NCBI GenBank assembly: GCA_950106755.1 | Contig: OX467089.1 | Location: forward strand, 6,698,501-6,762,500 | Direction of reading: 5' to 3' | Source of the DNA: Climacium dendroides | Lineage: Eukaryota; Streptophyta; Bryopsida; Hypnales; Climaciaceae | Length of the DNA stretch: 64,000 bases | Part shown: piece after piece, positions 1 to 12,449 of the stretch | Numbering within the stretch: the stretch's first letter is position 1 | Layout of the letters: every line of letters begins with the position of its first letter | Notes under the pieces: generated by a model | Database searches by the model: none | What the model was told of the DNA's origin: nothing | The model's input: the letters and a program-made list of their open reading frames with translations, nothing else | Made by a program: the position numbers and the translations under genes

Positions 1-3000
1 AATGGATGTGTATGAACTATCTTCTAAATGGTATGAATCCTTTGCCTACTATTTTTGATTATGTGAAGACAATGCACATATTGTTGTAGGATAATGTATT
101 TTTTCATAAATCATGAGCCTTGAATCACAATTTACCTCTAAACTTTATAAAATTTCATAAAGTGAATTTTAAATTAGAATTCAATGAAACTACTACCATT
201 GGATTCATTATATATACTATTTTTTAGAAAAAATAATATTTAAAAAAGGGACAATTCCCAAAAGAGGGGCATTGATTAGAAAAATGGTTGTTTAGGTCAT
301 CAGGGTTAATACATTTATTTGGTGTGTAATATATGACTATATTTATCTTAAATAATTATTCAATGACAAAGATATATTATAAAATTTTCAGGCATAGCTT
401 ATATAAATAAAATAAAATAAGTAGACCATTTTCATCTTTTAAATTTATATGAAAGCCCATGATGAAGACTACATTTATCACTCAATTGTTCAAAAGCATT
501 ATTCATGATTTAATATTGGTAATGTTTAGAGCCTTTGCTTATTACCAAATTATATTCAATTTGTACCACCCACATTTATTGTTCTTTGTATTTTAGACTT
601 CATAAATGTCACCCTTATGATGTTGTTATGATGTATTGCAATTTTATATTTAAATGCTTTGTAGTGAAACATCTTTAACTACTACACCTATTTTCATCAT
701 GTATTTGCTTACAAACAATTATATCTATTTTGACAATATTTCAATTTTTAAAAATATATTCATTCAATTTTTTGGTATAAAATTGTATAGTGGCATATTA
801 ATTTGTTGCATTCAAATTGAAAATCCTTACATTTAATTCCGCGGTAATAGGTCCTTGATAGATTTACAAACCCAGAATGGAACAAAAAAATGGAGGCTCA
901 CAAGCTCACAGGTTCATAGGCTCATGCTCACAGGCTTACATACTAGCATTCCCGGCCTCTCGACCGACGGCCATAGTGTGAAGCGCCCCTAAGCTTTGAC
1001 TTGCAACTTACAACATCAAATTTGAAGTGTGATTTTTCTATCCAAAATGGTTGGGATGCTTGCAATGTGTGATTAATTAGTGATTATCTAAATACTAATA
1101 AATAAAACATTTTTATTCTTATCTTTGGCAATAATAAAATATAATACAAAGAACATTTTATAAATATAAATAAATATATTTGGATTTGAAATAATTCTTC
1201 AACTTCCAAATATCTATATCATCTATAATTGTAATATTTTATCAATTATAGATGATGGGTGAAGAGACACACAAATTATATGAAGTAATAGTTGTGGTTG
1301 CAATCATCTAGATACATTTCATAGCTTTGATTGTGTGGCATAATGATTCCAGTCATAGCCATGTATGGTGTTGCTTCATTTCATCTTTTTAGTCATTCGA
1401 CCTCAATACTCCTTGATTAGGTCATGTCTAAGTGACTCCTCACACCAAGTAGTGCATCCTACATTTGTCAATACATAAATACATATCATGAAAATGGCTA
1501 AACTAGTTTCAACCTAAAGGTTATTACTTGAATTCAATGCCTTCTAAATTGAAAGGCTAAAACTCCTTTCTAAATGTTTGTTCTAAATACAATGCAAAGA
1601 ATCTATTAATTTTAAATATTATATGTAACTAACCATAAATCATTTAGATAATTAGTAGAATTATATCTCTTATGATTTCAAAGTAAAAATCCAATCAATT
1701 GTAAGATTGTAATGCTCAAACTTTATAAACCAAATTTTGCTACTACATTAGATGTTTAGATGCATTGGAGGATTGTCTCGAGGCTTGTTCCCCATGTTGG
1801 GAACCAACCACTCTTGGACAAAATAAGAAATAATTTTAAAATAATTTTTTAATTTAATATATTTTCAAATAAATATAATTTTTAATTATCTGACATGACA
1901 ATCACTCAACCATATTAAACTACTATTGCAACAGAGTTCCCACAATCCAAGAACTTGTGGGAACTTGCAGACCTATAAACCACTTGAATTTTGTCTAATG
2001 ATAAACTTTCCTACATTCAAAATTCATGCTTTTAAGAATTTTTAGGAAAAAAATTCACTAAGTCTGCAACTCAAATTATTTGATAATTGGTTGAAGAATT
2101 TAGTTGAGAATCTATAGAGAAATTCACAGTTTAAAAAATACATATTAAAGAATACTAATTTTAGAAGAATACTAATACTAAATGTCTATAAAGAAATAAA
2201 TTATCAATGGCTTTAGTAACATGGAAATAGAATATGTTAATTCAAATAGCTAGGATATTTTAGCAAGCAATGTACACCTTGTAAACCTTTTCTTTTTCTT
2301 TTGAAAGTTGTAAAAATTGAATTAAAATAAATCATAGATGTTATTTTTTCTTGCAAAACAAAAACCTTCACATATACACCTTGTTTATAAATGTCAAAGT
2401 TTCTTTTGAATGAATAGACCTATCCTAAATAAGTTTTAAGAAAATATAATTTTTAAATTTAAAAAAAAAAAATACTACTCAAACTTTCAAAGTTTTTGCA
2501 CCATTTATTATTGTCTCATGAAATAAAGCTTTCCTATTGAAGCTATATCAAAAACTCAAATAATAAATGAAATATAGGAAAGTACATGGATCTTCACAAA
2601 ATCAACATAAAACCAAAGAAGTGATCAAAAGCCTTTTGGAGTTAATGGCATTGATTATTTTTAATCTATTTTTTTAAGTATATTTTTTAATTTGAAGAAT
2701 ATCAATTTTTTTGGAAAATTGTGGAAACCAATTCATTATTAGGGCCAATTGAGTATTTTTTTTCCTTCAAAAAAGTGTGAATGTACGATGTGGTACTAGT
2801 TTTGGAAGGAACAATATTTGGGAAGACCAACTATAGAAATTTTCAATAGTTAATGGTTGATTGAATTTTGTCCAACTCTACTTTACATTATTTTAATTCT
2901 ATTTACATGATTTCATTTTTAAAGCTAAATAGATATAAGCATAAGAGGCAAAATTAAGATCTTCACAAAGAATATCTATTTATTTGTTTTTAAAACTTAA

Positions 3001-3430
3001 ATATTCTACATTTGCATTTCATTAATTAAAAAATTATAATAATTGAAACATGGCCTATGCATAAAACTATAAAAGGATTGTATTCCATCACATAGTCACC
3101 CTCATTTATTTTGTTGTTGACATGTACAAATACTTATATTATGTCCTAAAATTCCTTACAAACACTTTAGGCTACCTATCTAATAATCAAAATTAATTGT
3201 CATTTAAGGATTAATTCAATTAGTGTGAAAATTTGAATATTTGAATATTGCCTTTTTAGGAATATAAAATTGTGGTCAATAATATATTTCTTGTGCTCGA
3301 ATATCCACATTATGGATGATGTTTGCAATGATTTTGGTCAATGTTTAATTGAAACACCTTCCCATTCATCCAAACTACTTCTTGAATTATTAAGAGTTGA
3401 CCTATGTTTTTTGAAATTGTGATCAACAAT
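1..3430. other. AT-rich intergenic region, no gene recognised
   Basis: This stretch is strongly AT-rich with many A and T runs and frequent stops in all frames. I see no conserved protein motif, no RNA gene and no long inverted repeat. A short patch near 893-960 repeats the words 'ggctcac' and 'ggctcat' and ends in 'catactagcatt', matching a repeat family found later in the window. The final ~100 bases before 3582 become less AT-rich and probably hold the promoter and 5' leader of the methyltransferase gene. Confidence 0.6.
893..960. repeat. Fragment of the 'gagcctatgagcc' MITE-like family
   Basis: The patch contains repeated ggctcac/ggctcat words and the end motif 'cttacatactagcattcc'. The same combination occurs in fuller copies at about 30957-31177, 32374-32568, 53870-53990 and 62455-62700. 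Only the terminal part appears to be present here. Confidence 0.35.
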
Positions 3431-3581
3431 ATATTTGTACAAAGGCGGGTAAATTTGATGACGTGGAATAAATAGCTGATCTGGATGTTGTTCGCACCCA
3501 GGTGGCAATCACCAGCACCAAGCCTTGGTTTTCAGTCTCTTCCCCAGTTCGTTTTCGTTTCCAGAAGCTCTTTCGCGCACC

Positions 3582-6500
3582 ATGCATCTGCTGGGGTGCA
3601 GCAATGGCGTCCACCGCTCGCACCTCACAACCCTAGCTCATCATTTTCTCACGCGAACATCTTCACCTCGACCTGTCCTTCACGTTCACTCATTCTCTCA
3701 GAATTTCGCTTCAAACGGTGTCAGATTCGCAACAGGAGATGGTGTTGGCACACTGCAGGGTTTTGTGAGCTCCAGGAAGTGGTTCAATTTTAGGGCTATT
3801 CCTGTACCACTATGGCGAGCTTTCAGTGCCGCTTGCAGGACAAAAGCTGCAGGGGAAGTTATAGATGAAGAGGAAAAAGAAGAAGAGAAGGATGCGAAAG
3901 AGGCGCCACATGTGGCTGTGTTGTTGAAGGAAGTGGTGGCTCAATTCACGGGTCGTCGAGTGATTTCTTTCGTGGATTGTACCTTGGGAGCTGCAGGCCA
4001 TGCTTCAGCGGTGGGAATTCAAAACACTTTTTTTGTATCAATTCTGTTGGCTATGGCCATTGCGATGTGGTTTGTGAATTTTTCTGTTCTGTAATGTAGC
4101 TATGAATTCTGGAAGCTGAATTATGATGTTAGGGTTTAGTAAAAATGCCGGACGATTAGTGGCGAATTGGCGACCTAAGGATGCATAGGAGTGAGATTTG
4201 TGCTCTCCATGGGGAAATCTAAGGATTGAGATTCAAGACTGAATTAAAAAGGAGGATGTTGGGCATCTGTCGTGATTGTGACATTACATTTAGGGTTTAG
4301 GGTTGGCAGCTTAAAGGAGTCACTTACTTCTGGGTATTAGGTTGGAACACACTCCCGTGGGTTTTACCGGTTCCTATTATCAGAATGACTTATGTTTTTG
4401 GTAGGTTTTGACTCCATTTTCTGGAGGATGTTAATGATTCAGCGGTGGGAGTTTAATACTCTTTTTTTCAATTCTGTTGGCTACGGACATTGCGATGTGG
4501 TTTGTGAATTCTTCTGTTCCGGATTGTAGCCATGATTTCTTGAACCTGTGTCGGGGTTTAGCAATAATGCCAGGCGATTAGTGCCGAATTGGCGACCTTA
4601 GGAGGCACAGACGCGAGGTTTCTGCCTTTCGTAGGGAATACTGTTGCTTTGAGATTCAAGACTGAATACAGAATTGAGATTGTTATGCATCTGTCGTAAT
4701 TATGATATTTAGGGTTTAAGTTTTAAATTTAGGGTTTAGAGTTGGCAGCTTGAAGCAGTCTCGTATTCTGGGTATTAGGTAGGAACCCAATCCCGTGATT
4801 TGAGTGGTTTACTTTCACTAGAATGGATTATGTTTTTGGTCGGTGTTGGGCTCCATTTTCCAGAGGATTCTAAACGCAATAATATAAGCAGTATATGAAC
4901 TTGCATTGGAGTTTGGTGAATTTGGTCAGGGACCCCAAACAAAATGGCATGGTTCCCTACCTTATTCGTTGACTGGAACGTACAAGATGTGATGAGGCCA
5001 AATTCATGTGTCATCAACCCTGACAAAACTCATTTCTTCTAATACGAAGTTTTGTTGTGCAGATTCTCCGAGAGCATCCCGAGATTGAAACCTTTTTAGG
5101 GCTTGATGTGGATCCAGTAGCACATGAAGAAGCCAAGCCTCGACTTCAGCAAAGGGCGGCGTCCAACGTACAGCTGCACTTGGTCCTCACGAACTTTCGG
5201 AATATCAAGAAGGCAGTCAGTGACGTTGATGTGAAGTTGGCTGGGGAGGGAGTGAACGGCATCCTCATGGACCTGGGCATGTCTTCCATGCAGGTGGGGT
5301 TATTGATCATCAAATCTCGTCTCTGCAATGTATGTGTAGGGAACCCATTCTTGTGACTTTCAGCTGTATTGAGTGGTTTCCACTCACAATTGAAATTTTT
5401 GGTTGGTCTTTTCCCACATATAGTGGATTTCAATTCACTAAAATATGCATGATGTGCATACAGTATGAATATGGTAAGCATCACATAATCAGACGGCAAG
5501 AGCGAGACAGGCATCGGATATAGCACTCTATGCTGCAACCAAAAAGAACCCCTGGATACAAGAGATTGATGGCTTTGGAGCTCTGATGATGTCTGTTTAT
5601 GGTTATGAAATTTGAAAGCTTGTTTGCATATGCAGTCACTGTGCATGTCCACTCACAGTGTGCCACGTTGGCGTTCATAGTCATAGAGGGTCATTACTTG
5701 TTGAAGTTTATATTTTGAGCAACAGGCGTTCAAATTTTGAGCAACGGATGAACTCAAATATGTCCCAAGCACACATAATCTTGTTTTTTCATCTTAAGCA
5801 CAGAAAAATGTTCGTAGATTCTTGTGTTAGTTCCCTTTGTTACATTTGTATTGTGTAGATTTTCCGAACTTTTCTTTGCAATTATTTTACTAATCAACGC
5901 GTTTCCCAGTTCAAAAAGTGCCCACCAAAAAACGACTTGAATAAATAAGTAGAATCGAAATCTTAAAAATCACCATAATTCGAACTAACGATTTGAACTT
6001 AAAGCAAAAGAATTCTTGTGAAAATCACAAATATTTCAATCTACAATCAAATCAATTTTAGGAGGAATTTTCAATTTTCAATTTCAATTATTTATTGAAA
6101 ATATTGGTTGGTGTTGTAGTTGATCTAAGCATATGGATATGACCTATGAATCTTATTTACAACTTTATTTGAAAGTCATCATTAAATTATGCTGGTGCTT
6201 TTTCTGCGTGATAGACGTCTTGCTTTTTATGGACTTAAAAGGTTGACAGTATTTTTCATCAAGTAGTTTTGACTGACTAACTGGAGCTACAGGTGAATGT
6301 GGCAGGGAGGGGTTTCAGCTTCATGAAAGACGGTCCAGCCGACATGCGCATGGATCCTTCGGTAGGGTCTAAATTATTCTTTGTTCCCGTTTTCCATGTG
6401 CTTCGTGCTCATTCTCGTTGCTTTCTCTCCACCTCTTGAACGCAATATGATCTTCGAAATGTAACCTTATTAAGAGCCAATGAAATTCCTGTTCGCCTAG

Positions 6501-7829
6501 ATAATCAAGGAGTGGGACTCATCGTTTCTTTAGTGCGGTTTTTATGCTCTGCTCTCGCTTCAATTTCAGTGTTCTTGTTTGCATTTTGACTCACTTCAAT
6601 TCCTACGTTTTCACAGAGATGTTTCTCAAGCATTTTGTGACCATTTTCTAAGTGCAGGCAAGTTTGACTGCAGACGAGATTCTGAACAAGTGGCCTGAAG
6701 CTGAAGTGGCTCGGATTCTTCGTGACTATGGGGAAGAGAGAAGGTGGAAGCATCTGGCACGCAAAATCGTGGAGAAGAGATTAGCCGGTGGAATCCATTC
6801 AACTTCAGAGCTCGTAGAACTCATTGGAGGCAGCACTTTCGGTAAGAATCCAAAAAACACCTGCTTAGGCCTCATGGATTTTTGTAGCAGTTTTCAGTAA
6901 GCCATATGCAAACATTCTTGTCCCTGATTATATTATTATTTGACCAACACGTGTAATTTCCTCACGGAATCTGTTGATACAAACTTTGGCCCCATCTTAA
7001 TTCGATTATTTTCACTATATGATCCAATTGATCCTTGATCCTTTTGGTGTTAAAATAGCCTTAGCAAACTACATGCAGTTCACAATGTTTTCAAGGTAAC
7101 CACACCTAATTAAAATACCAACCTAAATGCATCACTCTAAAATCTTGAACAATGAGTAGATATTGATTTTGAGGATGCACGCATCAGAACTCATTTCTGT
7201 TGTAGATCATCTTCTACTAAAACTTTTGAACTCATATAACTTTTGCTTATACTATCAAAATTATGCATCCTTTGGTGCATAAGAACCCTCCTTGATTCGC
7301 TAACAAGAATAATTATAAATTCGCTGTGGTTACCTTATGCTTGACCTGTGACGATGGCTTCTGTACAGGACGTCCAGGGAGAGGGAAGGCTGTGCACCCG
7401 GCAACACGCACGTTTCAGGCCCTTCGGATTGCAGTGAACGACGAGCTGAGAACGCTGGAGAAAGCGCTGGCGGACGCGTTTGATCTCCTCTCCCCCAAGG
7501 GCCGTCTGGCCGTCATCTCCTTTCACAGCTTGGAGGATCGCATTGTGAAGCGGTTCTTCTTGAAAGCTGCTGGAGTTGGCCAAGCCGTTGAAGAGCTGGA
7601 CTCTCCGGAGCCACCTGAGTATCGACACATTCCAGGCGAGACCAGGCACAGCAGGTACACGAGACGGAAGCATCTTGATGATGGCGCTTACCTTCTTCGA
7701 GACAAGAACGTGCTGGAGGGGAGTTCGGGCGTGGTGCTCACCAAGCGCCCCATTGTTGCTGATGCCGATGAAATCAACAGCAATCCGAGAAGTAGAAGTG
7801 CTAAGCTTCGAGTAATAGAGAAACTTTGA
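3582..7829 (+). CDS. Organellar 16S rRNA (cytosine1402-N4)-methyltransferase, RsmH/MraW family (CMAL-like)
   Basis: Predicted exons are 3582-4010, 5063-5293, 6293-6361, 6658-6841 and 7369-7829. All junctions are GT-AG and join in frame to 457 codons. The ATG at 3582 is the first good start. It opens a ~105-residue basic, Ser-rich leader consistent with a plastid or mitochondrial transit peptide, then an acidic Glu/Lys stretch. Family motifs follow in order: [10 protein letters not shown], the AdoMet-binding loop [13 protein letters not shown] (near residues 131-143), [67 protein letters not shown] and the C-terminal [11 protein letters not shown]. RsmH enzymes N4-methylate C1402 of bacterial-type 16S rRNA; the Arabidopsis homologue CMAL acts in chloroplasts. 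Intron 1 carries a 435-bp tandem duplication, intron 4 a MITE, and the 3' end is duplicated downstream. Whether the target is plastid or mitochondrial is inferred only. Confidence 0.93.
4003..4872 (+). repeat. 435-bp tandem duplication inside intron 1 of the RsmH gene
   Basis: Sequence from 4003 recurs from 4438 with about 80 percent similarity by eye. Shared landmarks are 'ttcagcggtggga', 'caattctgttggcta', 'cattgcgatgtggtttgtgaatt', 'gcgattagtg', 'tttagggttt', 'ttatgtttttggt' and 'ctccattttc'. The left copy begins in the last codons of exon 1, so the 5' splice donor itself (4011) has a duplicate at about 4446. Confidence 0.9.
4289..4302 (+). other. Two telomere-type repeats (TTTAGGG) in intron 1
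   Basis: Two perfect plant telomere units occur in tandem, with degenerate copies at the equivalent place in the second intron duplicate (near 4710-4740). Short telo-boxes of this kind are common near plant genes; two units do not indicate a chromosome end. Confidence 0.5.
7093..7336. mobile_element. MITE in the last intron of the RsmH gene
   Basis: The segment is bounded by the inverted ends AAGGTAACCAC and GTGGTTACCTT. Its right half ('aacttttgc...', 'tttggtgcat', 'aaccctcctt', 'gctaacaagaa') is related to the interior of the repeats at 33020-33296 and about 47390-47555. It ends ~30 bases before the acceptor of exon 5, so the splice site survives. Confidence 0.6.
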
Positions 7830-8071
7830 ATTAGGTCCTTTTTTCTTTACACGAGACTTAACTGTGTTTGCACAAAGGTGATGGTGACAATTTTTACGAT
7901 TCAAAACAATCTGAGGTACAAGTTCAGTTCAAACCTCTATTTGGGTGTAAGTGGTTGCAAGCTTTTATGAGATCAATGCCAATCCATGGTGTAGAAGTGC
8001 TAAGCTTCGAGTTATTGAGAAACTTTGAATTAGGTCCTTTTTCTTTACACGTGATTTAGCTGTGTTTTGCA
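7774..8071 (+). repeat. Direct duplication of the RsmH 3' end
   Basis: The last codons, stop and early 3' UTR of the gene (about 7774-7871) recur at about 7968-8071. The shared core 'gtagaagtgctaagcttcg' is followed in both by a gagaaactttgaattaggtcc stretch and 'ctttacacg'. The offset is 199 bases. The second copy lies outside the reading frame of the gene and is a duplicated 3' tail, not a second exon. Confidence 0.88.
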
Positions 8072-8100
8072 ACGACATCAAGGCAGCTAACTTACACTGG

Positions 8101-8286
8101 TTTGTCCTAATAGAGCGTGTTACGAAACGAAATGAACTTAGAAATGGTTATAAGTTTACAAGGGAGTAATTTTTCAACATGAAGAGTACTATTGTAGTAC
8201 TCATACAATGGGTAAAAATATTCCTCTCTTGGAAAAAGTTATAACCATGTTAAAGTTCATTTTGTAACATGCACTATTTGGACAAA
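8101..8286. mobile_element. Hairpin MITE with ~85-bp imperfect arms
   Basis: The left arm begins tttgtcctaatag and the right arm ends ctatttggacaaa. Between them 'gttac', 'atgaac', 'atggttataa' and 'agtact' all have inverted partners, folding around a short loop near 8193-8200. No coding capacity. The family and target duplication were not determined. Confidence 0.7.
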
Positions 8287-8396
8287 ATCAATGTAATCAA
8301 AGTAACAAAATCAATGTAATCAAAGTAACAAAATCAATGTAATCAAAGTAACAAAATCAATGTAATCAAAGTAACAAAATCAATGTAATCAAAGTA
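8282..8396 (+). repeat. Minisatellite, five copies of a 23-bp unit
   Basis: The unit acaaaatcaatgtaatcaaagta is repeated five times without visible change. The first unit starts inside the terminal repeat of the preceding hairpin MITE. Confidence 0.97.
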
Positions 8397-8479
8397 GATA
8401 CTAATAATGGTAAAAAGTTGGGTATCAATTATAATGTTTTGGGGTAACTAAGGTTTAAATATGATGCATTGAGGATAAA

Positions 8480-10122
8480 TATTCTCCTAAGTTTACATAG
8501 ATGAGGGAAATATAACATTTAAATTTGCCAATAAAAAGGTGTAGTTGATGTTCTCAATATTTGCCAATAAAAAGGTGTAGATGATATTCTCATTTTCTCG
8601 GAACATCAATAAATTGTATGTGAAGTACTCTAAAGATTGTACCAACATGGTTTCTATGCCAAGGTGACCAAGTGTCAATATCATTGTAAATCCATGGAAT
8701 TCTTGGGGATGATAGTTTCAGTAGAGGGGCTTGAGACAAAGTCCAAGCTATTAAAGAATGGCACATTCCAAAGACAATTAAAGAAGTTCAAGCAGTCTTG
8801 GGGTTTGCAAATTTTTATTGTCAATTTATATTTTATTACATAAGGATCACAGTCGAACTTTGATATGAAAAGACCAACGATTTGAGTGGACCCCCCAAAC
8901 AGATGGTACTTTTAAAGAACTCCAATCTTGTTTTCTTTGAGCACTAGTATTATTCCATCCTAATTTTAAACAACCTTTTATTTTTGAAACTACTGCAATA
9001 AATGGTATTCTTTTACAATGCAGGAGGATGGACACATGTACTCTTGTGTCTACCAAAGTTCCAAGATGTCACTGAGCTCTTGAGCATTGTTTTGGCTTTT
9101 TAAGATTGGCGTGATTACTAAGAAGAATTTCTATACTAGGTCCAGGTAATTTATGATCACAAAAACTTAAAACATTTCTTAACTACAAAAAAGTTGAATT
9201 GACAACAAGTTCGATGGTTCAAACTCTTCTCAATATTTGATTTTAACATTCAACATCACCTAAAGTCATTGAATGGGTGGGCAAACATTCTCTCAACATG
9301 AACTGATATAACAAAGGGACAAGGAGAAAATCCAAGATCATTGTTATGATTAGTTGCTCTTGAATCACTTAAATCAGTCTAAGTAGATGCACAAATCCTC
9401 GAATGCATCAAGTCAACTATTAGCGAGGATGCCACACTAAAACCAATATTGGCATTTTTCATAAATGGCTTAAATTGAGCTTCACTAGATATTTGACGTC
9501 GGTTTGAAGCATATAGTTTTAACAATGGAATCCTTTGTTTTCATGATGCCATATCTGTACCAAACGATAAAGAACTTTGTCGACAAATAATATCCGACTG
9601 GCTCCATTTTTGTCTCAAATTTATGAAACAATTATGTGAACTTCTACACATCCATCCCTCTCCAACAACGGCTTTCCATCCCATGTTAGATGGTCAAATA
9701 GAATGGGTCAACCAAGTGCTAAAACAATTTTTGCCTATGTTCACTACAAGACAACAAGATAACTAGGTGGATCTTTTCTTCTTGTTGCATTCGCATATAA
9801 CAATTCAAATCATTCTGCAATAGGATTTTCACTATTCTATGCTACATATGGATACCATCCTTTGTTATCATTTACAACACCAACAACTTTGACCGTCCCA
9901 ACAGTCATGGATAAATTCGACACCTATAAGAAATTCACAAAGAAGTCAAAACAATGATTAGGTTCACTAGCAAACATGCAAAACAAAACTATAATCAAGG
10001 AGTGTAGCTACATCCGAACTTCAAAATTGGCAACAAAGTACTTCTTCATCACAACAATATCAATACAACAATGCCATAACCAAAATTGGCCTTTAAGTTC
10101 ATGGGGCCATTTTTGATTTTCC
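8480..10122 (+). mobile_element. Relic Ty3/gypsy retrotransposon pol (left part)
   Basis: Translated in shifting frames this shows, in order, the reverse transcriptase catalytic VDDILIFS (near 8570-8600), the downstream MEFLGMIVS block with a following FANFY-type block (8690-8830), an RNase H region with EWTPQTDGTFKEL (near 8880-8935) and LTTKK/QQVRWF (near 9180-9225), and integrase with FHPMLDGQIEWVNQVLKQF (near 9670-9735). It is riddled with frameshifts and stops, and a 36-bp segment around the VDD motif is tandemly repeated (8522-8595). Domain order RT-RNaseH-integrase is that of Ty3/gypsy elements. The reading is cut at 10123 by a nested DNA transposon and resumes at 13800. Neither LTR was delimited. 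Confidence 0.85.
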
Positions 10123-10680
10123 TACGCTCGGGTCAGATTCGTTAAAAAATAAATCAAAATATAAATAAATAGGGCATGAAATGAAATTTTCATAAACATG
10201 GTGTATATGAACATTGTAGAAAATATTAATGAAAATAATATGAAATTTGAAAAAAATGTTGAAAAATAAAAAATAAAAAATAATATACATACATAGGTGA
10301 TTGCTTCATAAATGTAAAAAATTTCATGGAATACATAATTGAATGACATGGCATATAACTATACAACTATAGTGTATAGCATTACATTCATGCTGATAAA
10401 TTGGCCATCAAATCCAAAATATCAGAGTCCTCAAACAATTCCTCTAAATCTTGGTCATCCAAATCAATCTCTTTCTCACACTCATCATCTACATTTGACC
10501 CTACACCAAACAATAAGCTTGAGATATTTGCTTCCATAGCTTGTACTTGAAGATCTCTCTCAAATGCTCTAAGTAGTCCACATTTTTGCCATCCCTTAAT
10601 AATCATGGCAATTTGCAATCCAATTGTTTTCCAAGCTTCAAACAATCAAATGCATAACTTTTCTCGCAATGTTCCAATAC

Positions 10681-11535
10681 TCAAATCAAGCTCAGATTAG
10701 TCCCACTTTCTATTTGTTCTTGGATACAAGAAGCGGACCATCGTTTGAAATGCATAGTGAAGCCACATTTAAGGGGCCTTTGCAAAATCACATCAGCAGA
10801 TTGAAGCTTTGATGTGCAATTTGCAGGAATAAATAGAATGCTGATGAAAGGATATTGTATCTTCATCCAATCTAAAAATTGTTTTGACTTGTAAACTGAC
10901 CAACAATCAATAAGCCATATCATTTTTTACTTCTCAGGTAGCTACAACTTTTGCTTCACATCTTCAAAATATGGATGAAGAATGTCATGAACAAACTGTT
11001 GACAAGTATTGAAATTTGACCAATGATTTTCAGTCATTATAAACTAAAAACTAGAACTTAAGCAAAGTTTTGCCAAATGAGTCTTTAGCAAACATCTCAC
11101 TATTTTACCTGTGAAGATAATTTGCATTGGCAATAAAGCCCCATTTGCTACTGAAGAAACACATGCCGTAACTTGACGTTTATCTTCCATGACAATAACT
11201 CTAATGTCCTTAGATCCTTTTCTCTCCCAAGTCCTTTCTCTGGCCATTGGTACACAAGAAGATAACACTCCCAAGATTATAGGTTGCACAATTCCTGCAC
11301 TTAATGATTGTCTTGCATCTCTCATGGTAATAAGCATGTCACATATCTCTTTTAATATGTCAGGCCTTGAGGAAAGAGGAGACTCATGTTGAGAGGAGAA
11401 TACAAAGCTACTATGCCTTTGAATATAGGGCAAAAATTTTGGCTTCAAAGCTCCCTCCTTAGTAAACCAACCAGCCATGGTACTTTGGGCAAGTCCATCA
11501 AACAATCCAACACTTGATCTAGGATTCTTGTACAC
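10681..11535 (-). pseudogene. DDE catalytic region of the pogo-like transposase, degenerate
   Basis: Two minus-strand segments align with DDE_1-type transposases. The upstream one (11044-11535) has RTWERKGSKDIRVIV, DKRQVTACVSS, GALLPMQIIFTGK. The next has WLIDCWSVYKS and FIPANCTSKLQSADV with RPLKC. The Asp of LIDCW and of SADV fit the second and third acidic positions. The region that should hold the first Asp (before VPMARERTWE) is frame-disturbed. A stop separates the two segments near 10924-11043. A weak C-terminal acidic tail lies at 10388-10645. The gene is dead. Confidence 0.82.
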
Positions 11536-12449
11536 AAAAAATGCTATGTGTTAAAAAAATAAGCTTATGTGCAAAGCTCAGGTTTATTTTCTACTCTTAT
11601 ATTTTAATTCATAAGATGTACCATTCATTTAGAAATTGAATTCACTACTTACAGAGGTTTCTAGAAAATTTGTTGTCTACATCCATTTGCTGAAATTATA
11701 GTGATAAGGAAGTAGGGTCCACTGATAGATTCAACAACCACTGCAACTCAATATTTATTCCCCAACAAGCCTGTTCCCTGTATAAAATTAATAAGGTGCA
11801 GCATGTTTGCTGAGGGGATTTAACTTAGTGAGTCAATCTTTCCAAAGCAATGAAATTCCGTTTCATCTATTTCAAAAAAGAAAAATTAGTAAGTCAAGTA
11901 CTATACCATGACATCACATTGTTCAAGGCAAGCTCTTCTTTAATCATTCCACTGAGTTCATTTACACGTGTATTGTAGCTTTTGCTAATTGCCTAGCAAT
12001 GATAAAAAAAACACCCTACCTTCAAAATGAGTTATGAACATGGTATATAGGACATCATGTATTCCACCTTGTCTAGTCATACCATAGAAGGCTGAAATAG
12101 ACAAGTCAAAGATGATTCAAGAACAACTTTGAAGCAAATGAAATGAAATTTCATTGCAAAGACAAGGACTAGTTTTTAAAAATGCATTGCTCTATTCTTC
12201 CAGAAGGAATATTAAAATCAATTTCAAAGTGAAAGTGTTTAATAGGTTTTATAAACTACTTTCTCAACATGTAGAAGTAATTAACAGAATTCAAAATGGT
12301 CGTGGAACAAGTCAATGACTTTCAGAATGAATGTATCTCAATTTCATTAATTATTTTTCGTGTCTTCGTGAATTGGTTCTCTATAGAGCATATCAATGAG
12401 GACTTAGAAGTTGGTTTTTAATTTGCCTTATTTGTTTCAACAACAAAAA

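Noticed and set aside
4289..4302. Telomere or interstitial telomeric array
   Set aside because: Only two full TTTAGGG units are present, typical of a telo-box.
7868..8059. A small gene downstream of RsmH ending in a similar peptide
   Set aside because: It is the duplicated RsmH 3' tail read in a different context; no start or domain supports a gene.
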